From NCBI GenBank assembly GCA_014189435.1, contig CP050293.1, positions 3,539,001-3,603,000 on the forward strand: DNA of 64,000 bases. The letters are read 5' to 3'. The notes below the pieces were generated by a model that worked only from the letters and a program-made list of their open reading frames with translations, searched no databases and had not been told where the DNA came from. The stretch's first letter is position 1; each line of letters opens with the position of its first letter. The translations under genes were made by a program, and so were the position numbers. Positions 52,514 to 60,760 of the stretch are shown piece by piece. Origin of the DNA: Mesorhizobium loti. Its GTDB lineage: Bacteria; Pseudomonadota; Alphaproteobacteria; Rhizobiales; Rhizobiaceae.

Positions 52514-53212
52514 TCAGGAAATCCGCACGAGGGGGGTGCCGGCGACACCGCCGAATTCGGCCAGCACGGTTTCGCCGCCGACGGCCGTCTGGCCAACGGC
52601 AACACGCGGCGTGGCGGTCAGCGGCAGGAACACATCGACACGCGAGCCGAAGCGGATCAGGCCGAAACGCTCGCCAATGGCGATCGAGCCGCCAGCCTCG
52701 GCCCAGCAGACGATGCGCCGTGCCACCAGGCCGGCGATCTGCACAGCCGCGATCGTGCCGTTGGGGCTCTCGATGACCAGGCCGTTGCGCTCGTTCTCGG
52801 TGCTGGCCTTGTCGAGTTCGGCATTGAGGAATTTGCCGGGCCGATGTTCTATCCTGGCAATACGGCCGCGCACGGGAGCGCGGTTCACGTGGCAGGAAAA
52901 GACGTTCATGAACACCGAGATGCGGGTCATTTCGACATTGCCGAGGCCAAGTTCGCGCGGCGGCACGGCCGGCCCAACCGCTGAAATGATGCCGTCGGCG
53001 GGGCTGACCACCAGGCGGTCGTCGACCGGCGTGACGCGCTCGGGATCGCGGAAGAAATAGACGCACCAGGCCGTCAGGATGAGACCGATCCAGAACAGGA
53101 TCGAGGAGAAATAGCCGAGGAAAAGCGTTGCGGCGCCAAAGGCCGCGATGAAGGGATAGCCTTCGCGATGGATCGGTACGAACGCGTTCTTGATCGTGTC
53201 GACAAGGCTCAT
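52514..53212 (-). CDS. psd: Phosphatidylserine decarboxylase
   Basis: The 232-residue proenzyme of the short (PSD-II-like) rhizobial type makes phosphatidylethanolamine. It has two N-terminal hydrophobic segments ([32 protein letters not shown]), [38 protein letters not shown] (the histidine motif) and the self-cleavage site [13 protein letters not shown], where the Ser should become the pyruvoyl group. I chose the ATG at 53212 because the residues before it are unlike the family. With pssA it converts CDP-diacylglycerol to phosphatidylethanolamine, the route needed for phosphatidylcholine synthesis in rhizobia. Confidence 0.92.
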   Translation of the reverse strand: MSLVDTIKNAFVPIHREGYPFIAAFGAATLFLGYFSSILFWIGLILTAWCVYFFRDPERVTPVDDRLVVSPADGIISAVGPAVPPRELGLGNVEMTRISVFMNVFSCHVNRAPVRGRIARIEHRPGKFLNAELDKASTENERNGLVIESPNGTIAAVQIAGLVARRIVCWAEAGGSIAIGERFGLIRFGSRVDVFLPLTATPRVAVGQTAVGGETVLAEFGGVAGTPLVRIS

Positions 53213-53313
53213 GGGATTGGGGGCAACCCTTGTTTCAGGTTTGGCCTCAATAGCGGAAAGCCCCCCTCGCCGCAACGCAACAATGGGGGAGGCAGGGTGG
53301 GCGGCTGGAGAAC

Positions 53314-54570
53314 CTAGCCCGCGGCAGCGGAGCGATCAAAGTGCTCGTCGAGTTCAGACATTGTAGCCTCGGCGAGCTTTTTGTCATCTATGCCACGCAA
53401 GAGCACACTGCCACTAGGTGAAGATACGAAGAGGAAGGCCTGGCCAGGCGCCAGCACCACCCAGTTCACGATTGGCCCTTCCGCGGTTTGCACTACTGAG
53501 TTCGCTGAAACAGCGGCTTCAGCGGGGTCGAACCCGACCTTGCGCAGCAGAAGGTCGACAGCGACGGGAGCATGATACCTTTCCACCAGTTCGATCACCG
53601 TGCTGATCTCCGAGTCTTCGGCGCGACCAAGCCTTATGCCGACTCGCGGGGCGTTAGCTCCGAATGGATTCTCCCCCGAGCGTACGACTGGAGGGTCTTC
53701 CGGCGCGATCTGTTCATAAACAGCCACGTGTGTCTCTGTCGCGACGCATAGCCGGAGCTCCTTTGAACTGGTGCGGAGTTGGGAGACCATCTGCTTCTGC
53801 CCGTCGACAGTCAGCACCCGTGCCATACCGAATGCCAGCTTGATTTCCGGTGGTGATATCTTTGCGCAAGCAAGGCCTGCGCCGACGTCGCGCCGGCCCA
53901 ACATCTGGCCTACCAGGTCGCCAACCGACTTGTGAAGAAGCCTGCCTTCGCGCTGCGGGTTCGCCGTCGCCAGTTGATTGATGGCATCGTCGTAATCGTC
54001 ATCATCGACAATTTGCAAATCGGGCCAAGAAGCGATCCAGCGTGCCAACAAGTTATCCATCGGTACAGCCTTATCAGCGTCGTAAAACGCATCATCGAGC
54101 GTATCCAGAAAGTCGTCGCGACCACCCTCGAAGCCCGTCTGTTCAGCGGCCTTGTCAGGATGCTCGGCAACCCAGGCGGACATCTTTTCCAAAGTTGCCA
54201 GTTGCCCCTTCGCACCACTAGCGGTGAGGCCAGCTCGAGCGTTGGCAATCATCGCATCGATTTCCTGGCCCGCATTGTGGATGAACTGACTGTGGCCGCC
54301 GTTCTTTATCTCCGAGGAGTACCAGTGGGCGTGATAGACCTGCATCGCCTTAGGGTTGATCTCAGGATACCGATAGAGGCCCTTGGAAACCATCGTTGTG
54401 GCGAATTGCATGACGGCGAAGACGAGATCAAACGGCTCTTCACCAACTTCTTCGGCCTTCGAACGAGACACCACAACCAGTGGCACGAGGAGGTTGACTG
54501 GCTGATTTTCGAAAGTGGGTGATGTCTTCTCGGACGCTCTTCTGGACTTGCGCGAGAAAAACCCAAACAT
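53314..54570 (-). CDS. DUF4375 domain protein of unknown function
   Basis: The 418-residue protein has a DUF4375/DMP19-like N-terminal domain, recognised by [33 protein letters not shown], and a long C-terminal part (about residues 190-418) that I cannot assign. The end contains repeated acidic stretches ([17 protein letters not shown]) and a region resembling a sensor or binding domain. There is no signal peptide or membrane helix, so it should be cytosolic. It is a single gene between psd and the SMP-30 gene; the 101-base gap before psd is on the same strand. Confidence 0.65.
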   Translation of the reverse strand: MFGFFSRKSRRASEKTSPTFENQPVNLLVPLVVVSRSKAEEVGEEPFDLVFAVMQFATTMVSKGLYRYPEINPKAMQVYHAHWYSSEIKNGGHSQFIHNAGQEIDAMIANARAGLTASGAKGQLATLEKMSAWVAEHPDKAAEQTGFEGGRDDFLDTLDDAFYDADKAVPMDNLLARWIASWPDLQIVDDDDYDDAINQLATANPQREGRLLHKSVGDLVGQMLGRRDVGAGLACAKISPPEIKLAFGMARVLTVDGQKQMVSQLRTSSKELRLCVATETHVAVYEQIAPEDPPVVRSGENPFGANAPRVGIRLGRAEDSEISTVIELVERYHAPVAVDLLLRKVGFDPAEAAVSANSVVQTAEGPIVNWVVLAPGQAFLFVSSPSGSVLLRGIDDKKLAEATMSELDEHFDRSAAAG

Positions 54571-54751
54571 CGAGAATGTTTCCTCAGCCCGAAAAGAAAA
54601 AGGGTGGTTACTTCTGGCGAGACAATATCAGCTGCTCTTGCAGATAAAAGCCCCGGGCAGATCTACCCGGTGACAATAGGCATATTCGGATATCGTGAAC
54701 GACGCCCCGCGCCAGACAGACGCCGGACGCCGCCGCTATGAGGGGATGCCC
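54571..54751. other. Non-coding stretch upstream of the DUF4375 gene
   Basis: About 180 bases hold no convincing gene. A dyad CCGGG-N8-CCCGG, centred on an AGATCT-containing spacer, lies near 54654-54671. This should contain the DUF4375 promoter on the minus strand. The rest of the gap to the SMP-30 gene is the monooxygenase remnant and the SMP-30 leader (54839-54964). Confidence 0.3.
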
Positions 54752-54838
54752 TTACAGCTCCGGCAAGCGCTGATAGTTGGCGATGTCGGTCTTTAACGCC
54801 AAGGTGGGCCACTCCTCGGCGTCAGACTTTGTCTGCAT
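54752..54838 (-). pseudogene. Remnant of an antibiotic-biosynthesis-monooxygenase gene (C-terminus)
   Basis: On the minus strand a 28-residue open frame ends LKTDIANYQRLPEL, almost identical to the end of the monooxygenase gene at 55843-56190 (VRADIANYQRVPGL). At DNA level the two share an uninterrupted run of more than 20 bases around TGATAGTTGGCGATGTCGG. No earlier part of the gene is recognisable. The SMP-30 gene is thus flanked by one intact and one decayed copy. Confidence 0.7.
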
Positions 54839-54964
54839 CGCTCCGGAAAGCTATTGCCATTGTCGGGACGAGCTATGTTCGGCCGTCCTTGGAGCGACAG
54901 CGCTTTGCATCGACCCTGCAAAAAGGAGTGCAGAGCGCCCATCGAACCAACAATGGAGCCCGTA

Positions 54965-55834
54965 ATGCCATCGCAGAAATCAGCAGACAGGAAAGCCCAG
55001 ATCGTCGTAGGCGGCCTCGCCTTCGGCGAGTCGCCGCGCTGGCATGACGGACGGCTCTGGCTCTGCAACTGGGGCACGGGCGAGATCATCGCCGTCGATG
55101 CCGGCGGCAACAAGGAGATCGTGCTCACCGTGCCGGCTGTCCTGCCCTACTCCATCGACTGGCTCCCGGATGGCCGCCTGCTCGTCGTGTCAGGTCGCGA
55201 AGGCTTGCTGTTGAGGCAGGAAGCCGATGGAAGTCTCGTCACACACGCCGATCTGCGTAACCTGTCGAAAAGCCCTTGGAACGAGATCGTCGTCGACGGG
55301 CGCGGCAACATCTATGTCAATGGCGGCGGACCGGCGCCGGCGCCGGGCGAGTATTTCGGCCCCGGCACCATCGTGTTGATCACGCCGGACGGCGCCGTCC
55401 GGCAAGTGGCGGAAAATATCGCCTTTGCCAATGGCATGGCGATGACCCCGGACAACAAGACGCTGATCGTCGCCGAATCCCATGCCAACCGGCTGACCGC
55501 TTTCAACATCGCCGCCGACGGCACGCTCTCCAACCGGCGAGTCTGGGCCGACCTCGACGGCTATCCCGACGGCATCTGCCTCGATGCCGAAGGAGCGGCC
55601 TGGTATGCGGATGTTCCCAACAAGCATTGCGTGCGGGTGCGCGAAGGCGGCGAGGTGCTGCAGACAGTGACTGTCGATCGCGGCTGCTTTGCCTGCATGC
55701 TGGGCGGCACCGACAGGCAAACGCTGTTCATCCTCGCCGCCGAATGGCGCGGGTTCGAGCACATGGTCAGCGACGCCCGCACCGGCCAGGTGTTCAGCGT
55801 AGAAGCGCCGGCACCTGGCATCGGCTGGCCGTAA
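54965..55834 (+). CDS. SMP-30/gluconolactonase family protein
   Basis: The 289-residue six-bladed beta-propeller contains the metal ligands of the family: FGESPRWHDGRLWLCNWGTGE (Glu), SPWNEIVVDGRGNIYVNGGG (Asn) and LDGYPDGICLDAEGAAWYAD (Asp). These enzymes open sugar lactones or related esters, often in pentose or aldonate pathways; the substrate is not indicated. I chose the ATG at 54965, preceded by GGAG, over the ATG at 54953. It converges on a monooxygenase gene and has a decayed copy of that gene upstream. Confidence 0.85.
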   Translation: MPSQKSADRKAQIVVGGLAFGESPRWHDGRLWLCNWGTGEIIAVDAGGNKEIVLTVPAVLPYSIDWLPDGRLLVVSGREGLLLRQEADGSLVTHADLRNLSKSPWNEIVVDGRGNIYVNGGGPAPAPGEYFGPGTIVLITPDGAVRQVAENIAFANGMAMTPDNKTLIVAESHANRLTAFNIAADGTLSNRRVWADLDGYPDGICLDAEGAAWYADVPNKHCVRVREGGEVLQTVTVDRGCFACMLGGTDRQTLFILAAEWRGFEHMVSDARTGQVFSVEAPAPGIGWP

Positions 55835-55842
55835 CAGCCTTG

Positions 55843-56190
55843 CTACAGCCCGGGAACCCGCTGATAGTTGGCGATGTCGGCCCGCACGCCGAGCCGGGTG
55901 ATCGTCTCCTGCGGGTTGAAGGCGATGCGCTCGTGCGCGGCCTTGACGATCGGCACGACGTTGTCGACGGCCGCCTGGCTTTCCCATTCGACGATCGTGA
56001 CAAGGTTGAATTCGCCCGGACCCGAGAATTGCTCGAGTAGGAAATCCTGCACGAAGCCTTGTTGCAGGCGCAGCAATTCATGCGTTGTCTTGACCTTGGC
56101 CAGTATCTCCTCGCGGGCGGCGGCGGGGACGACGAACTTGTCCACCCTGAACACGCTGCCGCCGTCAACGTTCTGATTTATGTCGTTCAT
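55843..56190 (-). CDS. Antibiotic biosynthesis monooxygenase domain protein
   Basis: The 115-residue protein has the ABM ferredoxin-like fold signature: FRVDKFVVPAAAREEILAKVKTTHELLRLQQGFVQDFLLEQ, followed by VTIVEWESQAAVDNVV. Members are small cofactor-free monooxygenases or unannotated quinol-related enzymes. It lies nine bases from the convergent SMP-30 gene. A perfect 16-base dyad lies about 57 bases upstream of its start and overlaps a -35-like TTGACC, so it is probably controlled by a dedicated regulator. A duplicated 3' end lies about 1 kb away (54752-54838). Confidence 0.8.
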   Translation of the reverse strand: MNDINQNVDGGSVFRVDKFVVPAAAREEILAKVKTTHELLRLQQGFVQDFLLEQFSGPGEFNLVTIVEWESQAAVDNVVPIVKAAHERIAFNPQETITRLGVRADIANYQRVPGL

Positions 56191-56246
56191 TTCGATTGTT
56201 CCGTTCCTGGATCATGGTGTTTTGGGCTCCAGGGACGGCCTACAAT

Positions 56247-56262
56247 CTCAACTTAAGTTGAG
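56247..56262. promoter_or_regulatory. Perfect dyad in the monooxygenase promoter (MerR/SoxR-like position)
   Basis: CTCAACTTAAGTTGAG is a perfect palindrome, immediately downstream of TTGACC read on the minus strand (CTTGACCTCAACTTAAG). MerR-family activators such as SoxR bind dyads placed between a -35 and a -10 in this way. No MerR gene is in the window. Confidence 0.55.
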
Positions 56263-56312
56263 GTCAAGCGGAATTTTCGATTGATTTGTGGAGAGGCTCG
56301 GATGGCGACGCT

Positions 56313-56513
56313 GCCGATCTCCCCCTCGTGGGGGAGATGTCCGGCAGGACAGAGGGGGGCGTGAAGGATCGCCAACTTTCGGATGTCTTCAGCCAACTTT
56401 TGGATGTCTTCAAAAGAATAGCGGCGCCTGCACGAAAAGAACCCGGAGATGACAGCAGGACAGCGCCCCCCTCTGCCCTGCCGGGCATCTCCCCCACGAG
56501 GGGGGAGATTGGC
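56313..56513. repeat. Paired inverted intergenic repeat, copy 3
   Basis: Arms at 56313-56375 and 56451-56513 match the copies at 15438 and 36131, with the same GATCTCCCCC/GGGGGAGAT hairpins. Between them lie two exact 21-base direct repeats apart from one base (56371-56391 and 56392-56412, GCCAACTTT...GGATGTCTTCA). The element sits upstream of the monooxygenase promoter and downstream of the ABC exporter gene. Confidence 0.85.
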
Positions 56514-56522
56514 ACTCCACCG

Positions 56523-58403
56523 TTACGACACCTCCGACGTGCGCCGGCGAACGATGACGCCAAGCTCGTCGCCCTCGCGGGCGATGCGCAGCCGTTCCTC
56601 GGCTTCCGTCGCCTCGCGCTGGCGGTCCCACATCGAGGCGTAGAGGCCATGCTTGCGCATCAGTTCGGCGTGGGTGCCGCGCTCGGCGATCTGGCCGTCC
56701 TGCAGAACGATGATCTCGTCGGCCGTGATCACCGTCGACAGGCGGTGGGCGATGACAATGGTGGTGCGGCCGCGGCTGACCAGATCGAGTGCCGCCTGGA
56801 TCTCCTGCTCGGTGTGGCTGTCGAGCGCCGAAGTCGCTTCGTCGAGCATCAGGATCGGCGGCGCTTTCAGGATGGTGCGGGCGATCGCCACGCGCTGCTT
56901 CTCGCCGCCCGAAAGCTTCAGCCCGCGCTCGCCGACCATCGATTTGTAGCCATCGGGCAATCGCTCGATGAACGGCCCGATCTGGGCGAGTTCGGCAGCC
57001 TTCTGCATATCCTCCTCGCTGGCGCCGATGCGGCCGTAGCGGATATTGTAGGCTATGGTGTCGTTGAACAGCACGGTGTCCTGCGGCACCATGCCGATCG
57101 CGCCGCGCAGGCTCTCCTGCGTCACGTCCCTGATATCCTGGCCGTCGATCAGCACCTGGCCGGCCTGGACGTCGTAGAAGCGGAACAGAAGCCGCGAGAT
57201 GGTCGACTTGCCGGCGCCCGATGGCCCGACAATGGCGACGGTCTTGCCGGCCGGCACCTCGAAGCTGATGCCCTTCAGGATCTTGCGGTTCGGGTCATAG
57301 GAAAAATGCACGTCGCGGAACTCGACCTTGCCGGCGCTGACGGCGAGCGGCCCGGCATCCGGTTTGTCGACGATCTCCTGCGGCACATCCAAAAGGTCGA
57401 ACATCTGCTCGATGTCGGTCAGACCCTGGCGGATTTCGCGGTAGATGAAGCCGATGAAATTGAGCGGCACCGACAGCTGCATCAGCATGGCGTTGATGAA
57501 GACGAAGTCGCCGACCGTCTGCGTGCCAGCCTGCACTTCGAGCGCCGACATGCACATGACGATGACGGTGCCGAGGCCGAAGATGATGCCCTGGCCGAAA
57601 TTCAGCCAGCCGAGCGAGGTCCAGATCCGCGTCGCGGCGACCTCATAGCGTGCCATGGAGCGGTCGAAGCGCTCGGCTTCCATGCCTTCGTTGTTGAAAT
57701 ATTTGACCGTCTCGTAGTTGAGCAGCGAGTCGATCGCCTTGGTGTTGGCGTCGGTGTCGCTGTCGTTCATGTCGCGGCGGATCGAGATGCGCCAGTCGCT
57801 GGCACGGACCGTGAACCAGACATAGACCCAGACGGTGACCGCGACGACGACCACATATTTCCAGCCATAGGTGTAGGCGAAGATGCCGGTGGTCAGCGCG
57901 AATTCGAGAATGGTCGGCGCGGTGTTGAGCATGATGAAGCGCACGATCGTCTCGATGCCCTTGGTGCCGCGCTCGATGATGCGCGACAGGCCGCCGGTGC
58001 GACGCTCCAGATGAAAGCGCAGTGACAGTTGGTGCATATGGACGAAGGTGCGGAAGGCGAGCTGGCGCACCGCATATTGGCCGACGCGCGCAAACAAGGC
58101 GTCGCGCAGCTGGTTGAAGCCAAGCTGCACCAGGCGCACGACATTGTAGGCAACGACCAGCATGACGGGCGCCAGCAGAAAGGTCGGCAGCGGCGGCACC
58201 GATTTGGCGTCACCGGCCAGCGCGTCGGTCGCCCATTTGAAAAAATAAGGACCGGCAACCAGCGTCAGCTTGGCGACGACCAGCAGCAGCGTCGCCCAAG
58301 TGACTCGGGCTCTCAGATCGGCGCGGTCCGCCGGCCACATGTAGGGCCACAAATTGAGCAGCGTCTTGAAGGTCGAGGAGTCGGAGACGGTTTTATCGGC
58401 CAT
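56523..58403 (-). CDS. ABC transporter, Atm1 type (ATP-binding and permease)
   Basis: The 626-residue half-transporter has about six N-terminal helices and a nucleotide-binding domain with Walker [20 protein letters not shown], signature LSGGEKQRVAIARTIL and Walker B ILMLDEATSALDSHTEQEIQ, followed by VIAHRLSTVITADEIIVL. It belongs to the Atm1/ABCB7-like group, which exports glutathione or sulphur- and metal-linked compounds; relatives in other alphaproteobacteria confer metal tolerance. The gene lies 30 bases after an ArsR-type sensor, probably on one transcript, so metal or thiol stress may induce it. Confidence 0.88.
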   Translation of the reverse strand: MADKTVSDSSTFKTLLNLWPYMWPADRADLRARVTWATLLLVVAKLTLVAGPYFFKWATDALAGDAKSVPPLPTFLLAPVMLVVAYNVVRLVQLGFNQLRDALFARVGQYAVRQLAFRTFVHMHQLSLRFHLERRTGGLSRIIERGTKGIETIVRFIMLNTAPTILEFALTTGIFAYTYGWKYVVVVAVTVWVYVWFTVRASDWRISIRRDMNDSDTDANTKAIDSLLNYETVKYFNNEGMEAERFDRSMARYEVAATRIWTSLGWLNFGQGIIFGLGTVIVMCMSALEVQAGTQTVGDFVFINAMLMQLSVPLNFIGFIYREIRQGLTDIEQMFDLLDVPQEIVDKPDAGPLAVSAGKVEFRDVHFSYDPNRKILKGISFEVPAGKTVAIVGPSGAGKSTISRLLFRFYDVQAGQVLIDGQDIRDVTQESLRGAIGMVPQDTVLFNDTIAYNIRYGRIGASEEDMQKAAELAQIGPFIERLPDGYKSMVGERGLKLSGGEKQRVAIARTILKAPPILMLDEATSALDSHTEQEIQAALDLVSRGRTTIVIAHRLSTVITADEIIVLQDGQIAERGTHAELMRKHGLYASMWDRQREATEAEERLRIAREGDELGVIVRRRTSEVS

Positions 58404-58433
58404 TTCTTGTGCCTTCTTCTTATGTCTTTTTGA

Positions 58434-58790
58434 CTAGCGGCCGGAGCAGCAGGAATTGACGAGCGCGGCCAGCGACGCCGAGACATCGGCGAGCGCGGCA
58501 TGGTCGACCGCATAGCGCGAGCGCTGGCGATCAGGCTCGAACCGGACCAGCCCGGCTTCGACCAGTATCTTCAAATGTTGTGACACGGTGGACTGCGCCA
58601 GATCGAAACGATCCACGACCTCACGGCAGCAGCAGGAGTTGCTGGCCGACAGATGTTTCAGGATTTCGATGCGCGCCGGATGCGAAAGCGCTGCCATGCG
58701 GGCGGCGACGGCGCGGCTGTCGGGCGCGCAATTGGCCGGGCCGCATTTTTCTGCCGTGCGGCCGTTCGTTTCAAGGGAATATTCGGTCAT
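58434..58790 (-). CDS. ArsR/SmtB family metal- or thiol-sensing repressor
   Basis: The 118-residue winged-helix repressor has the DNA-binding helix EVVDRFDLAQSTVSQHLKILVEAG and an unusual number of cysteines: C16 and C21 (KCGPANCAPD), C53-C55 (NSCCCREVV) and C114-C115 (NSCCSGR). The C53-C55 run is close to the ArsR alpha-3 site (ELCVCDL) position. Such proteins leave DNA when metal or oxidised thiols bind. It is 30 bases upstream of the Atm1-type transporter, with which it probably forms an operon. A dyad overlapping its start codon is a likely autoregulatory operator. Confidence 0.9.
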   Translation of the reverse strand: MTEYSLETNGRTAEKCGPANCAPDSRAVAARMAALSHPARIEILKHLSASNSCCCREVVDRFDLAQSTVSQHLKILVEAGLVRFEPDRQRSRYAVDHAALADVSASLAALVNSCCSGR

Positions 58791-58816
58791 CGTCCATCGG
58801 CGATAAACGATGACCG
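58784..58816. promoter_or_regulatory. Inverted repeat at the start of the ArsR gene
   Basis: CGGTCATCGT (58784-58793) and ACGATGACCG (58807-58816) are perfect inverted arms with a 13-base spacer. The left arm spans the ArsR start codon. It is a candidate operator for ArsR autoregulation, although classical ArsR sites usually have shorter spacers. Confidence 0.5.
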
Positions 58817-58875
58817 TATCCAGGGCAAGCTGCGCTTATGGGCAGATTAGCTGCTACGCTATGAAATGTGGGCGA

Positions 58876-59712
58876 CTAGAACGAGCCGTCTGTCGACCTG
58901 GACAGATCTTCCCAGGCGCGCACTTCTTCGAGGCGTCCTTCGAGGGCCGGCTTGACCGCCGCCAGGGCGTCGCTGCCGGCGAGGAACTGCCTCGGCGGAT
59001 TTTCCATCCCGGCGAGCTTCGCAAGCACCTCGCCGAGCTTGGCGGGATCGCCTTGCTGTGTGCCGTCATAGCCCGACCACATATCCTTGGCTGTGCCTTC
59101 AGCGGCGTAGTCCTCGATAGAGCTGGCGCTGTACTTGGCATTCTGCGCATTGAGAAGGTCCGTACGGAAGAAGCCCGGCGCGACCACAACGATTTTGATG
59201 CCGAACTGTTCAACCTCCTGGGCCACCGAAAGGGAAAGGCCTTCGACTGCAAATTTCGCGGCGCTGTAAGCGCCGCAATGTTTGAAACCCATTACCCCGG
59301 CAAGCGAACTGATGTTGATGATCCGGCCCGACCGCTGCTTGCGCATGACCGGAAGGACCGCGCGCATGACGTGGACCACGCCGTACAGATTGGTCGAGAT
59401 CAACCCCTCTATCTCAGCGGTGCTCAACTCCTCGAAATTGCCGAGCAGGCTGTAGCCGGCGTTGTTGACCAGAACGTCGACCCGGCCGAACGCCTGCATC
59501 GCCTCGTCGACCGCAGCCTTCGCCTGTGCCTCACTGGCGACGTCCAGTTGGACGAACGCAAGCCTGTCGCCTGCGACATCGCTCAGGGCATTACGGACCT
59601 TGTCGAGATTGCGGCCCGTCGCGATCACCCGATCGCCTACCTTCAGGGCCGCCCTGGCAGTTGCGGCGCCGATGCCGCTGCCGGCACCCGTAATGAACCA
59701 GACCTTGCTCAT
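58876..59712 (-). CDS. SDR family oxidoreductase in the LysR/OYE regulon
   Basis: The 278-residue SDR starts MSKVWFITGAGSGIGAATARAAL (cofactor motif) and has VLVNNAGYSLLGNFEEL, the catalytic Ser and YSAAK in IINISSLAGVMGFKHCGAYSAAKFAVEGLSLSVAQE and VVVAPGFFRTDLL. It belongs to the classical group often acting on ketones, aldehydes or quinones. The ATG at 59712 follows AGGAG six bases upstream; that site is buried in a hairpin. A copy of the LysR operator lies 49-73 bases upstream of the start. The gene follows the LysR gene on the same strand. Confidence 0.88.
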   Translation of the reverse strand: MSKVWFITGAGSGIGAATARAALKVGDRVIATGRNLDKVRNALSDVAGDRLAFVQLDVASEAQAKAAVDEAMQAFGRVDVLVNNAGYSLLGNFEELSTAEIEGLISTNLYGVVHVMRAVLPVMRKQRSGRIINISSLAGVMGFKHCGAYSAAKFAVEGLSLSVAQEVEQFGIKIVVVAPGFFRTDLLNAQNAKYSASSIEDYAAEGTAKDMWSGYDGTQQGDPAKLGEVLAKLAGMENPPRQFLAGSDALAAVKPALEGRLEEVRAWEDLSRSTDGSF

Positions 59713-59718
59713 GCTTAA

Positions 59719-59741
59719 CTCCTGTTTTCGATGAACAGGAG
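59719..59741 (-). promoter_or_regulatory. Hairpin sequestering the SDR Shine-Dalgarno
   Basis: In the message, CTCCTGTT (59741-59734) pairs perfectly with AACAGGAG (59726-59719) around a seven-base loop, and the second arm is the RBS, six bases before the start codon. This could reduce translation at low temperature or until a factor opens it. Confidence 0.6.
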
Positions 59742-59760
59742 ATAGATCGCGCCATTCGAT

Positions 59761-59785
59761 CTGATTAGACGCTATTATCCGCATG
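59761..59785. promoter_or_regulatory. Second copy of the LysR operator, upstream of the SDR gene
   Basis: Read on the minus strand it is CATGCGGATAATAGCG followed by TCTAATCAG, 22 of 25 bases identical to the site at 60761-60785. It lies 49-73 bases upstream of the SDR start. The palindrome is only partial here. Confidence 0.7.
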
Positions 59786-59844
59786 AACTTAGAAATGACG
59801 TAGATAAATGGCGAGCTACCTTGGGAAGCGCCTCGCCAGTCGCA

Positions 59845-60738
59845 CTACCCTTTGTAGCGGAGCGCTTCGAGCAGCAGGGCGAAGGCCGGGGTCTGTTGCC
59901 GCCTGCTTGGATAGTAGAGGTGATAGCCGGAGAATGGCGGGCACCAATCTTCCAGCACGCGGATCAGACGGCCTTCGGCAACATGCTGGGCAACCTGGGT
60001 TTCGAAGGTATAGACCAGCCCCAGCCCGCCGAGTGCGGCGTTTGCCAGCATCTCACTATCGTTTATGACGAGCGGGCCATTGACCCGAACGTCGAGCTCG
60101 ACTCCATCGCGCTCGAACTCCCAGGCATAGAGCCCGCCCCCGGCACTCTGCCGGTAGCTTACGCATTTGTGGTCGCTTAAATCCCGCGGCGTTAGCGGGA
60201 TTCCCCGGTTGGCAAAGTAGGAAGGCGAGCCGACCACCGCCATGCGGATATCCGGGCTCACCCGAACCGCAATCATGTCCTTCTGGACCTGCTCGCCGAC
60301 GCGGATGCCGGCGTCGAAACGGCCGGCCACAATGTCGGTAAGCCCTTCATCGACATTGATCTCGACAGCGATGTCCGGATATTCCGGCAGCAGCTTCAAC
60401 AGGACAGGCCAAAGCACCGTCCTTGCGGCGTGGCGGAAGGTGGTGATGCGGATCGTGCCGGCAGGCTTGTCGCGAAGCGCGGTGAGCTGGGCGATTTCGC
60501 TATCGATATGGTCGAATGCCGGACGCAAGCTGTGAAGCAGTTTTTCTCCTGCATCGGTGAGCGACAGGCTGCGCGTCGTTCGCGAGATCAGTCTGACTTT
60601 GAGCCGCTCCTCGAGCATGCGCACTGCATAGCTGAGGGCAGATTGGGAAAGACCGAGCTTTGCGGCGGCGCGTGTGAAACTTCCCGCTTCGGCGACCGCC
60701 ATGAACATGGCCAGCTCGCTGAAATCGCCCTTTCTCAT
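59845..60738 (-). CDS. LysR family transcriptional regulator
   Basis: The 297-residue regulator has the standard helix-turn-helix MAVAEAGSFTRAAAKLGLSQSALSYAVRMLEERLKVRLISRTTRSLSLTDAGEKLL and an effector domain with a hydrophobic core typical of the CrgA/PtxR-like branch. It is divergent from the OYE gene, with a perfect dyad between them, and co-directional with the SDR gene that carries a near-identical site. This strongly suggests it controls both enzymes. The inducer is likely to be an electrophile or quinone reduced by these enzymes, which is inference. Confidence 0.92.
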   Translation of the reverse strand: MRKGDFSELAMFMAVAEAGSFTRAAAKLGLSQSALSYAVRMLEERLKVRLISRTTRSLSLTDAGEKLLHSLRPAFDHIDSEIAQLTALRDKPAGTIRITTFRHAARTVLWPVLLKLLPEYPDIAVEINVDEGLTDIVAGRFDAGIRVGEQVQKDMIAVRVSPDIRMAVVGSPSYFANRGIPLTPRDLSDHKCVSYRQSAGGGLYAWEFERDGVELDVRVNGPLVINDSEMLANAALGGLGLVYTFETQVAQHVAEGRLIRVLEDWCPPFSGYHLYYPSRRQQTPAFALLLEALRYKG

Positions 60739-60760
60739 TTATAAACCCCATTTCTAACTC

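Noticed and set aside
56286..58025. 579-codon open frame opposite the Atm1-type transporter
   Set aside because: It begins inside the paired repeat and only shadows the transporter; no motif or start signal.
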